From assembly GCF_003208655.1 (NCBI RefSeq), contig NZ_QKLU01000007.1:284731-348730 (forward strand): DNA of 64,000 bases, given 5' to 3'. The position numbers and the translations under genes were made by a program. This document shows, piece by piece, positions 41,908 through 51,612 of this stretch. The stretch comes from Pedobacter nutrimenti (GTDB lineage: Bacteria; Bacteroidota; Bacteroidia; Sphingobacteriales; Sphingobacteriaceae). The stretch's first letter is position 1, and each line of letters starts with the position of its first letter. The notes below the pieces were generated by a model that did no database searches, was not told the origin of the DNA, and saw nothing but the letters and a program-made list of their open reading frames with translations.

Positions 41908-44484
41908 ATGGCGCTAAGGGGAAATCAATTTAAATCTAATTCATTCAAAAACGAATCCGGGGAAAAGCAAACAACAAAACCTGCTGGGAAACAACCAAGG
42001 GAAAGATTTGAGCGGATGCCTCGATTTGATTTACAAGACGGAAGGTTTATTAAAATTTTAGGACTTTTTTTTGTTGTTCTATCCCTCTATTTTCTAATCG
42101 CATTTACCTCATACCTATTTACCTGGCAAGATGATTATAGTTATGTCATTGATGCGAATGGTGGCTGGCACAATCTTTTTAAGACCTTTGATGAGTTAAA
42201 AGCTTTAAACATTACTCCGGTTGTTCAGAACTGGTTGGGTAAGTTTGGTGCCTTACTGGCCCATCAATTTATATATGAATGGTTTGGACTTGCCTCTTTT
42301 CTGTTTGCTTTTGTGTTTTTTGTAGTGGGATACCGCTTACTGTTTAAAGTCAGAATTTTTCCTTTGGAAAAAACACTGGGTTATAGTCTGTTTTTTTTGT
42401 TGTTCATTTCATTGACCTTAGGCTTTGCCCATTCCTTTATGAAAGATGCCCCTCATTATATTGAAGGAGAATTTGGTTACTGGACAAACCGGTTATTGGT
42501 TGCGCAGATAGGTGTAGCAGGTGTAGGGGGCTTGATTACCTTTTTAGCACTGACGATTCTGATCGTGGCTTATAATATTGATTTTAAACTACCAGAACGG
42601 AAAAAAGAAATTTTACCGGATGTCCCTGAACATGTGGAATTGGAAAATGAGGTTCGTTCAGAACCCGTAGAATTTCCTGTAAATGACAGGTATGATTCTG
42701 AGCGAAAGCGGGAGCAAAATGTGGTGATAAGCCCTAACCGTTTTGAAGATAGAAAGAAAGAAGAACCCACCCCTCCTCCAGTTTCGGAGCCGGTTTCTAT
42801 TTTGAGCAATACACCAATTGTACTTTCTCCAACTGTTCCCCTGACCGGTGCACTTCAGCCGAGTCCTTCTTTTACTATTGAAGAAAAAGAAGAAGAAAAG
42901 CAGGAGCCCGAACTGACGATTGAAAAAACGGAGGAGGAAAAGAAATCTGAGGAGCTGGTGGAGCAGTTTGGTAATTACGACCCCACACTTGACCTGGCAA
43001 GTTATAAATATCCGCATCTTGATTTACTGGAAAATTATGGTTCGAATAAAATTTCCGTAAATGCGGAGGAACTGGAAGCAAATAAAAACAAAATTGTAGA
43101 GACCCTGAATCACTATAATATAGAAATTGATAAAATTAAAGCAACAATAGGGCCTACAGTTACTTTGTATGAAATTATACCCGCGCCTGGTGTCCGTATT
43201 TCCAAAATCAAAAATCTGGAAGACGATATTGCCCTGAGCCTTGCAGCTTTGGGCATCAGGATTATTGCACCTATGCCAGGGAAGGGGACCATTGGTATAG
43301 AAGTTCCGAACATGCATCCGGAAATGGTTTCTATGAGAAGCATATTGGCTACAGAGAAATTCCAGCAAACAGCTATGGATTTGCCAATTGCAATGGGCAA
43401 GACAATCTCCAATGAGGTTTATATTGGTGACCTTTCAAAAATGCCGCATTTACTGGTGGCAGGGGCAACGGGGCAGGGAAAATCCGTTGGTATCAATTCG
43501 ATACTGGTTTCTCTTTTGTATAAAAAACACCCTTCACAATTGAAATTTGTACTTGTAGATCCTAAAAAGGTTGAATTAACACTTTTTAATAAAATTGAAA
43601 GGCACTTTCTGGCGAAACTTCCCGGTGAAGCTGATGCCATTATTACTGATACAAAAAAGGTGATCAATACGCTTAATTCCCTGTGTATTGAAATGGATCA
43701 GCGTTATGATCTGCTTAAAGATGCACAGGTAAGAAATCTTAAAGAATATAATGAAAAGTTTATAAAACGGAGGCTCAACCCAAATAATTTGCACCGCTTT
43801 TTACCTTATATTGTATTAATCGTTGATGAATTTGCCGATCTGATGATGACTGCTGGTAAAGAAGTGGAAACACCTATAGCCAGGCTGGCACAATTGGCAA
43901 GGGCGGTTGGTATTCATTTGGTATTGGCTACCCAGCGGCCTTCTGTAAATATCATTACTGGTACAATTAAAGCAAATTTCCCTGCAAGGCTAGCGTTCCG
44001 CGTGCTTTCTAAAATAGACTCAAGGACAATTCTGGATTCAGGTGGTGCAGACCAACTGATCGGAAGAGGGGATATGCTTCTATCTACAGGAAATGACCTG
44101 ATCAGGTTACAATGCGCTTTTGTGGATACACCTGAGGTAGACCGTATCTCTGAGTTTATAGGAAATCAAAGGGGTTATCCGGAAGCTTACCAGCTTCCCG
44201 AATATATTGATGAAGCTGCGGAAAATGCCAAAATGGATTTTGATGCTTCGGACAGGGATTCTATGTTTGAAGATGCGGCAAGGTTAATAGTTATGCACCA
44301 GCAGGGTTCTACCTCTTTAATACAGCGTAAGCTTAAACTGGGTTATAACAGGGCGGGCAGAATCATTGATCAGCTGGAAGCTGCAGGAGTAGTTGGACCT
44401 TTTGAAGGCAGCAAAGCCCGGGAAGTTTTAATTCCTGATGAATATGCTTTGGAACAGTTTCTGGATAATCTCAATAATGAATAA
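41908..44484 (+). CDS. ftsK: DNA translocase FtsK/SpoIIIE
   Basis: An 858-residue protein. Four or five N-terminal helices (about residues 45-235) anchor it at the septum. A proline- and glutamate-rich linker (about 240-350) follows, then the RecA-like motor. Walker A is GATGQGKSVGIN (about residue 525) and Walker B is YIVLIVDEFADL. The C-terminal winged-helix gamma domain (LIQRKLKLGYNRAGRIIDQLEAAGVVGP) reads KOPS-type polarity sequences. It pumps chromosome ends across the closing septum. It ends 31 bases before the LolA-like gene. Confidence 0.97.
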   Translation: MALRGNQFKSNSFKNESGEKQTTKPAGKQPRERFERMPRFDLQDGRFIKILGLFFVVLSLYFLIAFTSYLFTWQDDYSYVIDANGGWHNLFKTFDELKALNITPVVQNWLGKFGALLAHQFIYEWFGLASFLFAFVFFVVGYRLLFKVRIFPLEKTLGYSLFFLLFISLTLGFAHSFMKDAPHYIEGEFGYWTNRLLVAQIGVAGVGGLITFLALTILIVAYNIDFKLPERKKEILPDVPEHVELENEVRSEPVEFPVNDRYDSERKREQNVVISPNRFEDRKKEEPTPPPVSEPVSILSNTPIVLSPTVPLTGALQPSPSFTIEEKEEEKQEPELTIEKTEEEKKSEELVEQFGNYDPTLDLASYKYPHLDLLENYGSNKISVNAEELEANKNKIVETLNHYNIEIDKIKATIGPTVTLYEIIPAPGVRISKIKNLEDDIALSLAALGIRIIAPMPGKGTIGIEVPNMHPEMVSMRSILATEKFQQTAMDLPIAMGKTISNEVYIGDLSKMPHLLVAGATGQGKSVGINSILVSLLYKKHPSQLKFVLVDPKKVELTLFNKIERHFLAKLPGEADAIITDTKKVINTLNSLCIEMDQRYDLLKDAQVRNLKEYNEKFIKRRLNPNNLHRFLPYIVLIVDEFADLMMTAGKEVETPIARLAQLARAVGIHLVLATQRPSVNIITGTIKANFPARLAFRVLSKIDSRTILDSGGADQLIGRGDMLLSTGNDLIRLQCAFVDTPEVDRISEFIGNQRGYPEAYQLPEYIDEAAENAKMDFDASDRDSMFEDAARLIVMHQQGSTSLIQRKLKLGYNRAGRIIDQLEAAGVVGPFEGSKAREVLIPDEYALEQFLDNLNNE

Positions 44485-44515
44485 AATAAATGAAGTTCTG
44501 ATAGGAGTAAAGACA

Positions 44516-45166
44516 ATGAATAAAATTATCCTCTTGTTTTTTGTATTGACTAGTGTCCGTTTTGGTGCCTTTGCACAGAATGATGCAAAAGCTGCAGTTA
44601 TTTTAGCTGAAGTAAGTAAAAAATATAAGTCGTATGGCATTGTCAAAGCAGAGTTTATATTCACACTTGACAATCCGGAGGCCAAAGTAAAAGAAAGCCA
44701 GAAAGGAGTTTTGTATGTAAAGGCCGGTGAAAATAAGTACCGGATGATCATGCCGGATAAAGAATTGGTTAGTGATGGAAAAAGTCAGTGGAGCTATTCA
44801 AAAGAAGATAAGGAAGTACAGATCTCGAATCTGGATAAGAGTAATGATGCGCTGAACCCGGCAAAGATATTTACCATATACGAGAAAGGATTTAAATATA
44901 TTTATACGGGTGAAACAAAAATTGGCAACAAAGTTTATCAAATGATCGATTTATCTCCCCTGGATACAAAAAAGCCTTATTTTAAAGTAAGACTGGGAAT
45001 TGATAAGCTGGCCAAGCAAATTTCCAGTGCTTTGATTTTTGATAAAAACGGGAACAAGTACAGTTATAAGATCAATACCTTTAGCCCCGATGCGAAAGTC
45101 CCGGAAAGTACGTTTTCTTTTGATGCAAAAAAATTCCCTGGCGTAGAAGTTGTGGATCTTAGATAA
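44516..45166 (+). CDS. LolA-like outer-membrane lipoprotein carrier
   Basis: About 217 residues: signal peptide MNKIILLFFVLTSVRFGAFAQ, then a half-barrel of LolA type (YGIVKAEFIFTLDNPEAKVKE, KYRMIMPDKELVSDGKSQWSYSKEDKEV, FKYIYTGETKIGNKVYQMIDLSP). It would shuttle lipoproteins through the periplasm to the outer membrane. A longer frame reaches back into ftsK, but ATG 44516 begins a proper signal peptide and follows AGGAG at a good distance. Position after ftsK is conserved in the phylum and matches the E. coli ftsK-lolA order. Confidence 0.9.
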   Translation: MNKIILLFFVLTSVRFGAFAQNDAKAAVILAEVSKKYKSYGIVKAEFIFTLDNPEAKVKESQKGVLYVKAGENKYRMIMPDKELVSDGKSQWSYSKEDKEVQISNLDKSNDALNPAKIFTIYEKGFKYIYTGETKIGNKVYQMIDLSPLDTKKPYFKVRLGIDKLAKQISSALIFDKNGNKYSYKINTFSPDAKVPESTFSFDAKKFPGVEVVDLR

Positions 45167-45210
45167 TACCCTTTATTAACTGGAGAACATCACCTTAATC
45201 TTTTGAAATT

Positions 45211-45972
45211 TTGAAACTTACATTTTTAGGGACCGGAACCTCTCAGGGAATTCCGGTCATAGGCTGCAGTTGCGAAATCTGTACTTCCAGTGATCCAAGA
45301 AATAAGCGCCTGAGAACATCTATGCTTGTAGAAACGGCTGATAAAACAGTTGTAATAGATAGTGGGCCGGATTTTCGCTATCAAATGCTGAGGGCAGGGG
45401 TAAAAGATCTTGATGCTATTGTTTTTACTCATGAACACAAGGACCATATTGCAGGGCTTGATGACATCCGTCCATTTAATTACCTATTGAAAAAAAACAT
45501 CGATATCTATGCGGATCACAGGGTGGAACATGCTCTTAGAAGAGAATTTTCTTATATATTTTCAGATGTAACCTATCCTGGCCTTCCACAAATTAATCTG
45601 CATGAAATTTCCGGTATGCCCTTTCAAATTGGAGAAACCACCTTTATTCCGATTGAGGTGATGCATTATAAACTTCCGATTTTTGGTTTCAGGATTCATG
45701 ATTTTACCTATATCACCGATGCAAAAACAATCTCTGATGCTGCTGTTGAAAAAATAAAAGGAAGTAAAATATTAGTCGTCAATGCCTTGCAAGTGTCTGA
45801 GCATATTTCGCATTTTACTTTAGAGGAAGCTGTGGAATTTGCCGAAAGGGTAAATGCTGAGATGACTTATTTAACGCACATCAGTCATAACCTGGGTTTA
45901 CACCAGGAAGTAGAAAAGGCATTGCCGGCTCACATCCGGCTGGCCTATGATGGTTTAACACTTACCTTATAA
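45211..45972 (+). CDS. MBL-fold metallo-hydrolase, PhnP-like
   Basis: A 253-residue metallo-beta-lactamase-fold hydrolase. KLTFLGTGTSQGIPVIGCSCEIC is the opening with the CxxC that often binds zinc. FTHEHKDHIAGLDDIRPFN carries the HxHxDH metal motif (about residues 76-81), and LTHISHNLGLHQEVEKAL is the later ligand pair. Similar proteins act as cyclic phosphodiesterases (PhnP-like), RNase Z relatives or lipoate-linked enzymes; none can be chosen. The start is TTG at 45211: the family always starts right at this strand and no ATG precedes it. Confidence 0.87.
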   Translation: MKLTFLGTGTSQGIPVIGCSCEICTSSDPRNKRLRTSMLVETADKTVVIDSGPDFRYQMLRAGVKDLDAIVFTHEHKDHIAGLDDIRPFNYLLKKNIDIYADHRVEHALRREFSYIFSDVTYPGLPQINLHEISGMPFQIGETTFIPIEVMHYKLPIFGFRIHDFTYITDAKTISDAAVEKIKGSKILVVNALQVSEHISHFTLEEAVEFAERVNAEMTYLTHISHNLGLHQEVEKALPAHIRLAYDGLTLTL

Positions 45973-46010
45973 ATTTTTAAAATATCTGTATGGATTTTAA
46001 TGATTAAATC

Positions 46011-46018
46011 TATCTTTG
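46011..46018 (+). promoter_or_regulatory. -7 promoter element of tRNA-Leu(GAG)
   Basis: TATCTTTG matches TAnnTTTG and lies 8 bases before the tRNA, so the precursor would have a very short leader. No clear -33 element. Confidence 0.6.
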
Positions 46019-46026
46019 CACTAAAT

Positions 46027-46110
46027 ACCCAGGTGGCGAAATTGGTAGACGTACCATCTTGAGGGGGTGGCGCTCGTAAGGGCATGGCAGTTCGAATCTG
46101 CTCCTGGGTA
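46027..46110 (+). tRNA. tRNA-Leu (anticodon GAG)
   Basis: Acceptor stem ACCCAGG pairs with CCTGGGT, discriminator A. Anticodon arm CCATC-TTGAGGG-GGTGG displays GAG. The extended variable arm (CGCTCGTAAGGGC) and GTTCGAATC T loop confirm a class II leucine tRNA. CCA is not encoded. Confidence 0.96.
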
Positions 46111-46113
46111 CTG

Positions 46114-46145
46114 ACCGGAATTGAATTATCAATTTCGGTTTTTTT
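46114..46145 (+). terminator. Intrinsic terminator of tRNA-Leu(GAG)
   Basis: ACCGGAATTGA pairs with TCAATTTCGGT (one G-U) over a 4-base loop and ends in seven T. Confidence 0.85.
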
Positions 46146-46292
46146 ATGTTCTGCTTTACAGGTCTTTAAAGACCTTGTCCTTTCTTTGGTCGCTTAAAAC
46201 TATCTTTCTGTCTATACTGCATCTTAAAGCAGGCAAACCAGGCTGTAACTTTGACTCAGGAAATCATAAAATACCTATTAAAATTATTTATT

Positions 46293-46943
46293 ATGAGAAA
46301 TCTAAAAACAATACTGACGATAATAGTGCTTTTGTTTAGTGTATCATCTGGCTACCCTCAATCAGAGTTAATGAAAGATCCCGTCAGCTTCAAACTTAAG
46401 AATGGCATGAATGTAATTGTTGCTGAAAACCTGGGGACACCAAAGGTTTATGTCCAGATGAGCTTTGAAGCAACAAATTTTTACAATGCCGCGAAAGTCG
46501 CCGCTGTCAGGGAAGTTTTCAACGCCTTATTCAATCAGCAGTTAAATGCCCTTGATGCCAGATTAAGCTATAATGAAAGGGGCATTAACCTAGTCAGTTC
46601 TGGTGCTAGTTTTGAAAATGGTCTCCGGTCATTGTTTGCTGGTCTCAATATGCCGGCTTTTACACAAAAGGCTTTGGACCAGGCAAAGGCTATAATCCTT
46701 GGACATTTAAACACCCGTGATGTTTATTTACCAGCTGAAATTAACAAAGTTAGTTTGGCTAAAATAAGCCTTGATGAGGTAAATGCTTATTATAATGAAA
46801 TTAAGGCCCCTGCACAAATTTATCTGACCATCGCCGGTAATATTGCTTTATCGGGAGCCAAAAGCCTGGTAAAAAGTATGACGGAAGAGAATATGCGGAA
46901 GCAGGACAGGAATAAAGCATATTTGGTTTCCAGTGAATTGTAA
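46293..46943 (+). CDS. Shortened M16-peptidase-like exported protein, no zinc motif
   Basis: About 216 residues. Signal peptide ends near SSGYPQ. The mature start VSFKLKNGMNVIVAENLGTPKVYVQMSFEA is the classic M16 (insulinase/processing-peptidase) opening strand. The segment that should carry HXXEH instead reads AAKVAAVREVFNALF, with no His pair and no glutamate ligands. The second half (LDQAKAIILGHLNTRDVYLPAEI, INKVSLAKISLDEVNAYYNEIKAP, IYLTIAGNI) matches M16 but compressed. A complete M16 domain has over 400 residues. It is therefore a non-catalytic, perhaps structural, M16 remnant or partner. Nothing cooperates nearby. The upstream ATG at 46251 would add an implausible leader. Confidence 0.65.
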   Translation: MRNLKTILTIIVLLFSVSSGYPQSELMKDPVSFKLKNGMNVIVAENLGTPKVYVQMSFEATNFYNAAKVAAVREVFNALFNQQLNALDARLSYNERGINLVSSGASFENGLRSLFAGLNMPAFTQKALDQAKAIILGHLNTRDVYLPAEINKVSLAKISLDEVNAYYNEIKAPAQIYLTIAGNIALSGAKSLVKSMTEENMRKQDRNKAYLVSSEL

Positions 46944-46960
46944 ATGGGTTTGTTTCAATT

Positions 46961-48928
<1,968 letters not shown>

Positions 48929-49004
48929 TTAAAAGTATGTTCCAACTGAATAGCAGGTGAAAAGATAAACCAAAGTCTTTAATAACAGAGAAGATGGTGT
49001 TTTT

Positions 49005-49700
49005 TTAAAGGAACCTCATTCTCTTTTGAAGATCGGCTTTATATGCACTGGAAACCGGAACAAAATGATTGTTGATGATCAGGGTTTTTCCTTCAATGGT
49101 GTCAATTTTGTGTATGTTGACAATAAATGAACGATGGACCCTGAAAAAAAAGTCTTCAGGTAACTTTTGTTCTACTTCCTTTAAAGGGGAATGCACAGAA
49201 CAGGACTGGTCAGCAAGAAAGATCTTAACATAATCGCGGACAGCTTCAAGAAACAAAATATCTTTTATCCTGATCCGCTTAATCGTATTGGAGTCCCGTA
49301 CAAAAGCAAATTCATCAACATTGCTGTTTATGGTCATGTTTTTATTTGTGATGATTGCTCTAGCTTTTTCAACTGCCTTAAAGAACCGGTCAGATGCAAT
49401 GGGTTTGACCAAAAAATCCACCACATTTAAATCAAAAGCATCAATAGCATGTTCTGATTTAGAAGTTGTGAAGATAATCAATGGTCTTTTGTCCCCCAGT
49501 ATTCTTGCAAGTTCAAGACCGCTCAATCCTGGCATGTGAATATCTAAAAATATCAGGTCAACCTGCCCCTCTAAAATTTTATGATAGGCTTCCAAAGCAT
49601 CAGCGCATTCTCCCACTAAAACAAGTGTAGGATCAAAGTCAAACCACCTTTTAATAAGTTCCCTGAAAATTTTCTGGTCATCTACGATCAAGCAGTTCAT
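49005..49700 (-). CDS. LytTR-family response regulator
   Basis: About 231 residues. Receiver domain: LIVDDQKIF, phospho-Asp in LIFLDIHMPGLSGLELA, Lys in VDFLVKPI. LytTR DNA-binding domain from about residue 135 (FVRDSNTIKRIRIKDILFLEAVRDYVK ... RVHRSFIVNI). ATG 49700 starts MNCLIVDDQ and is preferred over a hydrophobic extension of 17 residues. Its gene precedes a HisKA-type kinase gene rather than a LytS-type kinase, an unusual pairing. Divergent from the sigma-factor gene 140 bases away. Confidence 0.92.
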   Translation of the reverse strand: MNCLIVDDQKIFRELIKRWFDFDPTLVLVGECADALEAYHKILEGQVDLIFLDIHMPGLSGLELARILGDKRPLIIFTTSKSEHAIDAFDLNVVDFLVKPIASDRFFKAVEKARAIITNKNMTINSNVDEFAFVRDSNTIKRIRIKDILFLEAVRDYVKIFLADQSCSVHSPLKEVEQKLPEDFFFRVHRSFIVNIHKIDTIEGKTLIINNHFVPVSSAYKADLQKRMRFL

Positions 49701-49822
49701 AAACGAAAATACGATAATAAAGGAAATATGAAAAAGTAAGAAGCCGTTCAACTTATTCAGTAATCAGAATTACAAAGGGGTATGTTGAGGTACAATTAAC
49801 ATTAACTTAATGAGGAAGCCTT

Positions 49823-49830
49823 TACTTTTG
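49823..49830 (+). promoter_or_regulatory. -7 promoter element TACTTTTG of the ECF sigma gene
   Basis: TACTTTTG matches TAnnTTTG and lies 10 bases before the ATG at 49841. This suggests housekeeping-sigma transcription of the regulator pair with a short leader. Confidence 0.5.
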
Positions 49831-49840
49831 TGATAAAGTT

Positions 49841-50449
49841 ATGGGTACTTCAGCGGATCAGTTACTATTTCATGCCGTACAACAAAATGACCGCAGGGCA
49901 TTTGACCGTCTCTATCTTATGTATTGGGAGCAAATGTATATCAGGGCATGGAATCGTACGGGTGATGAGCAAACGGCTCAGGATATTGTCCAGGAACTTT
50001 TCATTAATCTGTGGGAACGAAGGGGAGAGATCCTGATTCAGACCAGTTTCCTGCAGTACTTATCAGGGGCCTTAAAGTACAGACTGATCAATCATTTTCA
50101 ATCCGAAAAAGTTAAGCGAAGGGTATTAGAAAAAGTATTGCACAGAATGGCTGAACTTTCTGGTGGAATAGATGATCTTGCAGATTATAAGCATCTTGAA
50201 CAAGCACTTGATGATGAATTGGAGAAAATGCCGAAAAATATGAAAAATTCTTTGCTTCTTCGGCTTGATAATCTATCTGTTAAAGATATTGCCCTCCGTC
50301 TGGACCTGGCAGAACAAACCGTTTCCAATAACTTAAGTGCTGCCAGTAAACGCTTGCATAAGAATCTGGGTTCTAAACTTAATAACAGGGAGCTGGGGAC
50401 AATTATTATTCTGGTCCAGGTTGTTAACGATCTGTTAACAAACAAATAA
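49841..50449 (+). CDS. ECF RNA polymerase sigma factor, FecI-like
   Basis: A 202-residue sigma factor. Region 2 includes DRRAFDRLYLMYWEQMYIRAW and EQTAQDIVQELFINLWERR, the -10 recognition segment; region 4 is LPEKMPKNMKNSLLLRLDNLSVKDIALRLDL with a helix-turn-helix (about residues 130-180). A C-terminal 20-residue extension with ELGTIIILVQVVNDLL looks amphipathic. It directs RNA polymerase to promoters held silent until the anti-sigma factor 70 bases downstream is disabled. Predicted target: the TonB receptor operon at 51613. Confidence 0.93.
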   Translation: MGTSADQLLFHAVQQNDRRAFDRLYLMYWEQMYIRAWNRTGDEQTAQDIVQELFINLWERRGEILIQTSFLQYLSGALKYRLINHFQSEKVKRRVLEKVLHRMAELSGGIDDLADYKHLEQALDDELEKMPKNMKNSLLLRLDNLSVKDIALRLDLAEQTVSNNLSAASKRLHKNLGSKLNNRELGTIIILVQVVNDLLTNK

Positions 50450-50519
50450 CAATTAATAGAAGTAGTTTTTAGCTGTTTAGTTGACTCACTGGTATAAAGA
50501 TGCACTTCTTATACAGCTG

Positions 50520-51491
50520 ATGAAGAAACAGATATTTAAAAAACTACTTGACAGCTATATTTCCCGTACCTCCACTGAGCAGGAAAATCAGCTTGTAGAA
50601 AAATGGTACAATTCATTTGATAATGATGGCGGATTGCCCGCTGGATTGAAAGATCCTGGTAAAAGGCGTGCTTTGCGAAATGCAATGCATTCAGGTATCC
50701 AAAGGAAAATTGACATTCCTGTCAGGCATAAATTTAATTTTTATCGTCCTGCTTACTTAAAAATTGCTGTTGCTATTTTCCTAATCTCCGGGATTGGATT
50801 GCTGTTTTGGTATAAAAACAATTCTTCGACTCCTACTCAAAACAATGATTTTACCTATATCTCTACAGGCGCGTCAACGATGAAAAAGCTGACACTTCCT
50901 GACAGCTCGGAGATATGGCTTAATGTGGCCAGCAATCTTCATTACAATCGGAATTTTAATGCTAAGCAAAGAGAAGTTGTTCTGGATCAGGGTGAAGCAT
51001 TTTTTAAAGTAAAGCACAATCCCAACCGGCCATTTGTGGTCAGAACAGGGGCACTTAGGACCCGGGTGCTGGGGACCTCATTCAATATCCGTTCTTATCC
51101 GGGGATTAATGAAGTGAAAATAACTGTATTGACAGGTAAAGTACAGGTAAGCCGAAAAAACAGGCTTTTGGGACTGCTTACGCCAGGCCAGCAAATTGTT
51201 TATAACAAACTAACGGCACAGGATTCTATTCATGAAATGAATCCGGGTCAAAGCAATAGCTGGATTAAAGGTAAAACTTATCTGAGCCAGGCCTCATTTA
51301 CAGAGCTTGCCCTGGTGTTAAAAAATCGCTACGGGGTAAATCTTAAAACCAGTAGTTCCAAAATAGAAAAACTCCGTTTCAGCATGTTGCTTGATCAGAA
51401 GACACCTCTTGAAAATACTATTAAAGCCATTTGTTCGATTCACCAAACTAAGTATAGAAGGAGGTATGGAAATGAGATAGAGCTCTATTAA
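50520..51491 (+). CDS. FecR-family anti-sigma factor
   Basis: About 323 residues. An N-terminal cytoplasmic sigma-binding region starts at MKKQIFKKLLDSYI and is rich in charge; one membrane helix follows (IAVAIFLISGIGLLFWY, about residues 80-97). The periplasmic FecR domain (about 115-215) includes LPDSSEIWLNVASNLHYN and VVLDQGEAFFKVKHNPNRPFVV. The C-terminal DUF4974 domain (about 250-323) includes FTELALVLKNRYGVNL. In this family the receptor's STN domain contacts FecR in the periplasm, releasing the sigma factor. A start at 50481 would add an unlikely leader. Confidence 0.93.
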   Translation: MKKQIFKKLLDSYISRTSTEQENQLVEKWYNSFDNDGGLPAGLKDPGKRRALRNAMHSGIQRKIDIPVRHKFNFYRPAYLKIAVAIFLISGIGLLFWYKNNSSTPTQNNDFTYISTGASTMKKLTLPDSSEIWLNVASNLHYNRNFNAKQREVVLDQGEAFFKVKHNPNRPFVVRTGALRTRVLGTSFNIRSYPGINEVKITVLTGKVQVSRKNRLLGLLTPGQQIVYNKLTAQDSIHEMNPGQSNSWIKGKTYLSQASFTELALVLKNRYGVNLKTSSSKIEKLRFSMLLDQKTPLENTIKAICSIHQTKYRRRYGNEIELY

Positions 51492-51536
51492 AAATAAGCC
51501 GGCTTCCGGAATAAACCGAAAACCGGCAAAAAAATT

Positions 51537-51573
51537 AAAAACAGGCGCCCTAGGAAGCTTATCCTGTTTTTTC
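51537..51573 (+). terminator. Intrinsic terminator or attenuator between fecR-like gene and TonB receptor
   Basis: AAAAACAGG pairs with CCTGTTTTT across a 17-base loop and runs on into more T. A GCCGG/CCGGC pair precedes it at 51498-51528. It separates the sigma/anti-sigma transcript from the receptor operon, so the receptor needs its own, probably sigma-dependent, promoter. Confidence 0.7.
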
Positions 51574-51612
51574 TTAGTAATCGTATTTAACAGTTACCAA
51601 TCACTCAAATTT

